DNA from: Candidatus Segatella violae
GTDB taxonomy: Bacteria > Bacteroidota > Bacteroidia > Bacteroidales > Bacteroidaceae
Assembly (NCBI GenBank): GCA_002440225.1
Contig: DJSH01000054.1
Coordinates: 1 to 55,004, forward strand
Direction of reading: 5' to 3'
Length of the DNA: 55,004 bases
Part shown: positions 53,926-55,004 of the stretch, in pieces
Numbering within the stretch: the stretch's first letter is position 1
How the letters are laid out: each line of letters starts with the position of its first letter
The notes under the pieces: model-generated
The model's input: the letters and a program-made list of their open reading frames with translations, nothing else
The model's database searches: none
Told to the model about the DNA's origin: nothing
Position numbers and translations under genes: made by a program

Positions 53926-53955
53926 CAACAAATATTCAATAACACTATAACAAGT

Positions 53956-55004
53956 ATGATTAAAGCAATGATTTTGGCTGCGGCCGCCCTCACCATGGGT
54001 GCGACCTCAACCGAAGCACAAACTATGATTGAAAAGAACAACATCAAGCTAGAAAACCACTTGATGACCCCAGAGGCCCTCTGGGCGATGGGAAGAATTG
54101 GTGCAACAGAGGCTTCGCCTAACGGCAAGCAGATTGTTTACCAGGTAGGCTACTACAGCGTAAAAGAAAACAAGAGCCATCAGATGCTCTTCGTGATGGA
54201 TGCCAATGGCAAAAACAAGAAGGCACTCACCACCGATGCCAAGAACGAGAGTGACGCGGCATGGATCAATGGCGGACAGAAGATTGCCTTCATCCGTGGC
54301 GGACAGCTCTGGAGCATGAACCCAGACGGCACCGACCGCAAACAACTCACCAAGGACGAGACGGGTATCGAGGGCTTCAAGTTCTCTCCCGACGGCAAGA
54401 AGGTTATCCTCATCAAGGAGTTGCCTTACAACGGCACCATCAAGAAGAACCCTTCCGATTTGCCGTTGGCTACAGGCAGATTGGTAACCGACATGAACTA
54501 TCGCCACTGGGACCACTACGTGGAGAGCATCCTGCATCCTTTCGTAGCCGATGTGGCTGAGGACGGCACCATCAACGAGGGCGAGGACATCTTGAAGGGC
54601 GAGCCTTTCGAGTGCCCGATGGCTCCATTCGGTGGCATCGAGCAGTTGGCTTGGAGTCCTGACAGCAAGACTATCGCCTATACTTGTCGCAAGAAGGAGG
54701 GTGTACAGTACGCCATCTCCACCGACTCCGACATCTACCTATATAATATAGGTACGCGCGAGACCAAGAACCTCTGCAAGGAGGCTGGTTACGTGGAGCC
54801 TAAGATTGACGCCACCAAGAGCATGCGCCATCAGACTGTCAACAACCCAGAGAACTTAAAGAACAATCCTGGTTACGACACCAACCCTCAGTTCTCCGCC
54901 GATGGCAAGTACATCGCTTGGCAGAGCATGGCTCGTGATGGATACGAGAGCGACCGCAACCGCCTCTGCGTATACGACCTTGCCACAGGCAAGAAGAACT
55001 ACGT
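53956..55004 (+). CDS. S9 family peptidase (prolyl oligopeptidase/DPP5-like), partial
   Basis: The gene runs off the right end of the window, so only the first 349 codons are seen. A signal peptide (MIKAMILAAAALTMGATSTEA) precedes the start of the mature protein. The visible part is the beta-propeller domain, with repeats such as PEALWAMGRIGATEASPNGK, GGQLWSMNPDGTDRKQL, FKFSPDGKKVI, LAWSPDSKTIAYT and QFSADGKYIAWQS. These are TolB/WD40-like blades typical of S9 peptidases. The catalytic Ser-Asp-His domain would lie beyond the window. Periplasmic DPP-type enzymes of Bacteroidales release di- or tripeptides during protein use. Confidence 0.85.
   Translation, partial: MIKAMILAAAALTMGATSTEAQTMIEKNNIKLENHLMTPEALWAMGRIGATEASPNGKQIVYQVGYYSVKENKSHQMLFVMDANGKNKKALTTDAKNESDAAWINGGQKIAFIRGGQLWSMNPDGTDRKQLTKDETGIEGFKFSPDGKKVILIKELPYNGTIKKNPSDLPLATGRLVTDMNYRHWDHYVESILHPFVADVAEDGTINEGEDILKGEPFECPMAPFGGIEQLAWSPDSKTIAYTCRKKEGVQYAISTDSDIYLYNIGTRETKNLCKEAGYVEPKIDATKSMRHQTVNNPENLKNNPGYDTNPQFSADGKYIAWQSMARDGYESDRNRLCVYDLATGKKNY

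Larger units (their letters stand above)
53450..53955. other. Divergent gap of about 500 bp
   Basis: It contains the DUF1846 promoter (53513-53520) with the palindrome TCGATATATCGA (53531-53542), a long hairpin (53588-53601 pairing with 53615-53628), a GCCCTC/GAGGGC long-range dyad (about 53632-53687), a - strand -7 box (TATCTTTG, 53783-53790), a strong bidirectional terminator (53846-53883) and the S9 peptidase promoter (53918-53925). Structured sequence bracketed this way between divergent genes could be a small RNA. No coding potential is evident. Confidence 0.55.

Overview
The window looks like a chromosomal segment of a Bacteroidales bacterium, most likely Prevotella/Segatella (S. copri-like). 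The evidence is the Bacteroidetes-type promoters (TAnnTTTG at -7, TTTG about 19-21 bases upstream), the near absence of Shine-Dalgarno sites, an Mfa/FimA-type fimbrial operon ending in a type IX secretion (T9SS) sorting domain, a TonB-dependent receptor with an N-terminal carboxypeptidase-like domain, and families such as DUF3575, DUF3868, DUF4836, DUF3256 and DUF3078. The species call rests on gene families and sequence style only.

Layout. 226-5735 (+): a two-gene restriction-modification-like operon, consisting of a C5-cytosine methyltransferase and a 1304-residue protein that combines a GIY-YIG-like domain, an SF2 helicase, an adenine-methyltransferase-like domain whose catalytic NPPY motif reads GAAF, and a target-recognition-like C terminus. 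5732-6217 (-): a convergent unknown gene. 6218-6914: a repeat-rich gap with a compact promoter-to-terminator RNA unit, a 28-bp perfect inverted repeat, a 22-bp-phased array and an orphan promoter. 6915-8962 (-): queH and a membrane metallophosphoesterase. 9102-23684 (-): a seven-gene fimbrial operon (DUF3575, DUF3868/OmpA, Mfa1-like major subunit, Mfa2-like anchor, two minor fimbrillins, and a 2231-residue modular T9SS protein that may be the tip adhesin). 23953-25272 (+): a serine hydrolase. 25406-26027 (-): an antitoxin candidate with a frameshifted ParE/RelE-type toxin. 26377-29769 (-): an Oar-like TonB-dependent receptor. 30032-35947 (-): a six-gene operon (nucleoside MFS permease, bifunctional nuclease, rsmE, DUF4836 lipoprotein, ABC ATPase, ABC permease). 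36103-37290 (+): two half-size chromate-type transporters. 37427-40994 (-): DUF3256 and ppdK. 40995-41838: a repeat region. 41839-44655 (+): rlmD and an OprO/P-like porin. 44771-46054 (-): DUF3078. 46191-49735 (+): pyrG-yidC. 49876-51722 (+): an acyltransferase and a rhodanese lipoprotein. 51723-51985: palindrome arrays. 51986-53449 (-): DUF1846. 53956 to the window end (+): a partial S9 peptidase.

Two things stand out. First, the 226-5735 operon resembles a Type ISP-like single-chain restriction enzyme whose own adenine methyltransferase domain has lost its catalytic motif and which is paired with a separate cytosine methyltransferase. Second, several intergenic gaps carry short arrays of palindromic or near-palindromic units repeated at exactly 22 bp (6766-6825, 41325-41400, 51756-51839, 51884-51936). 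The unit sequences differ between sites but the period is the same. I know of no described function for them.
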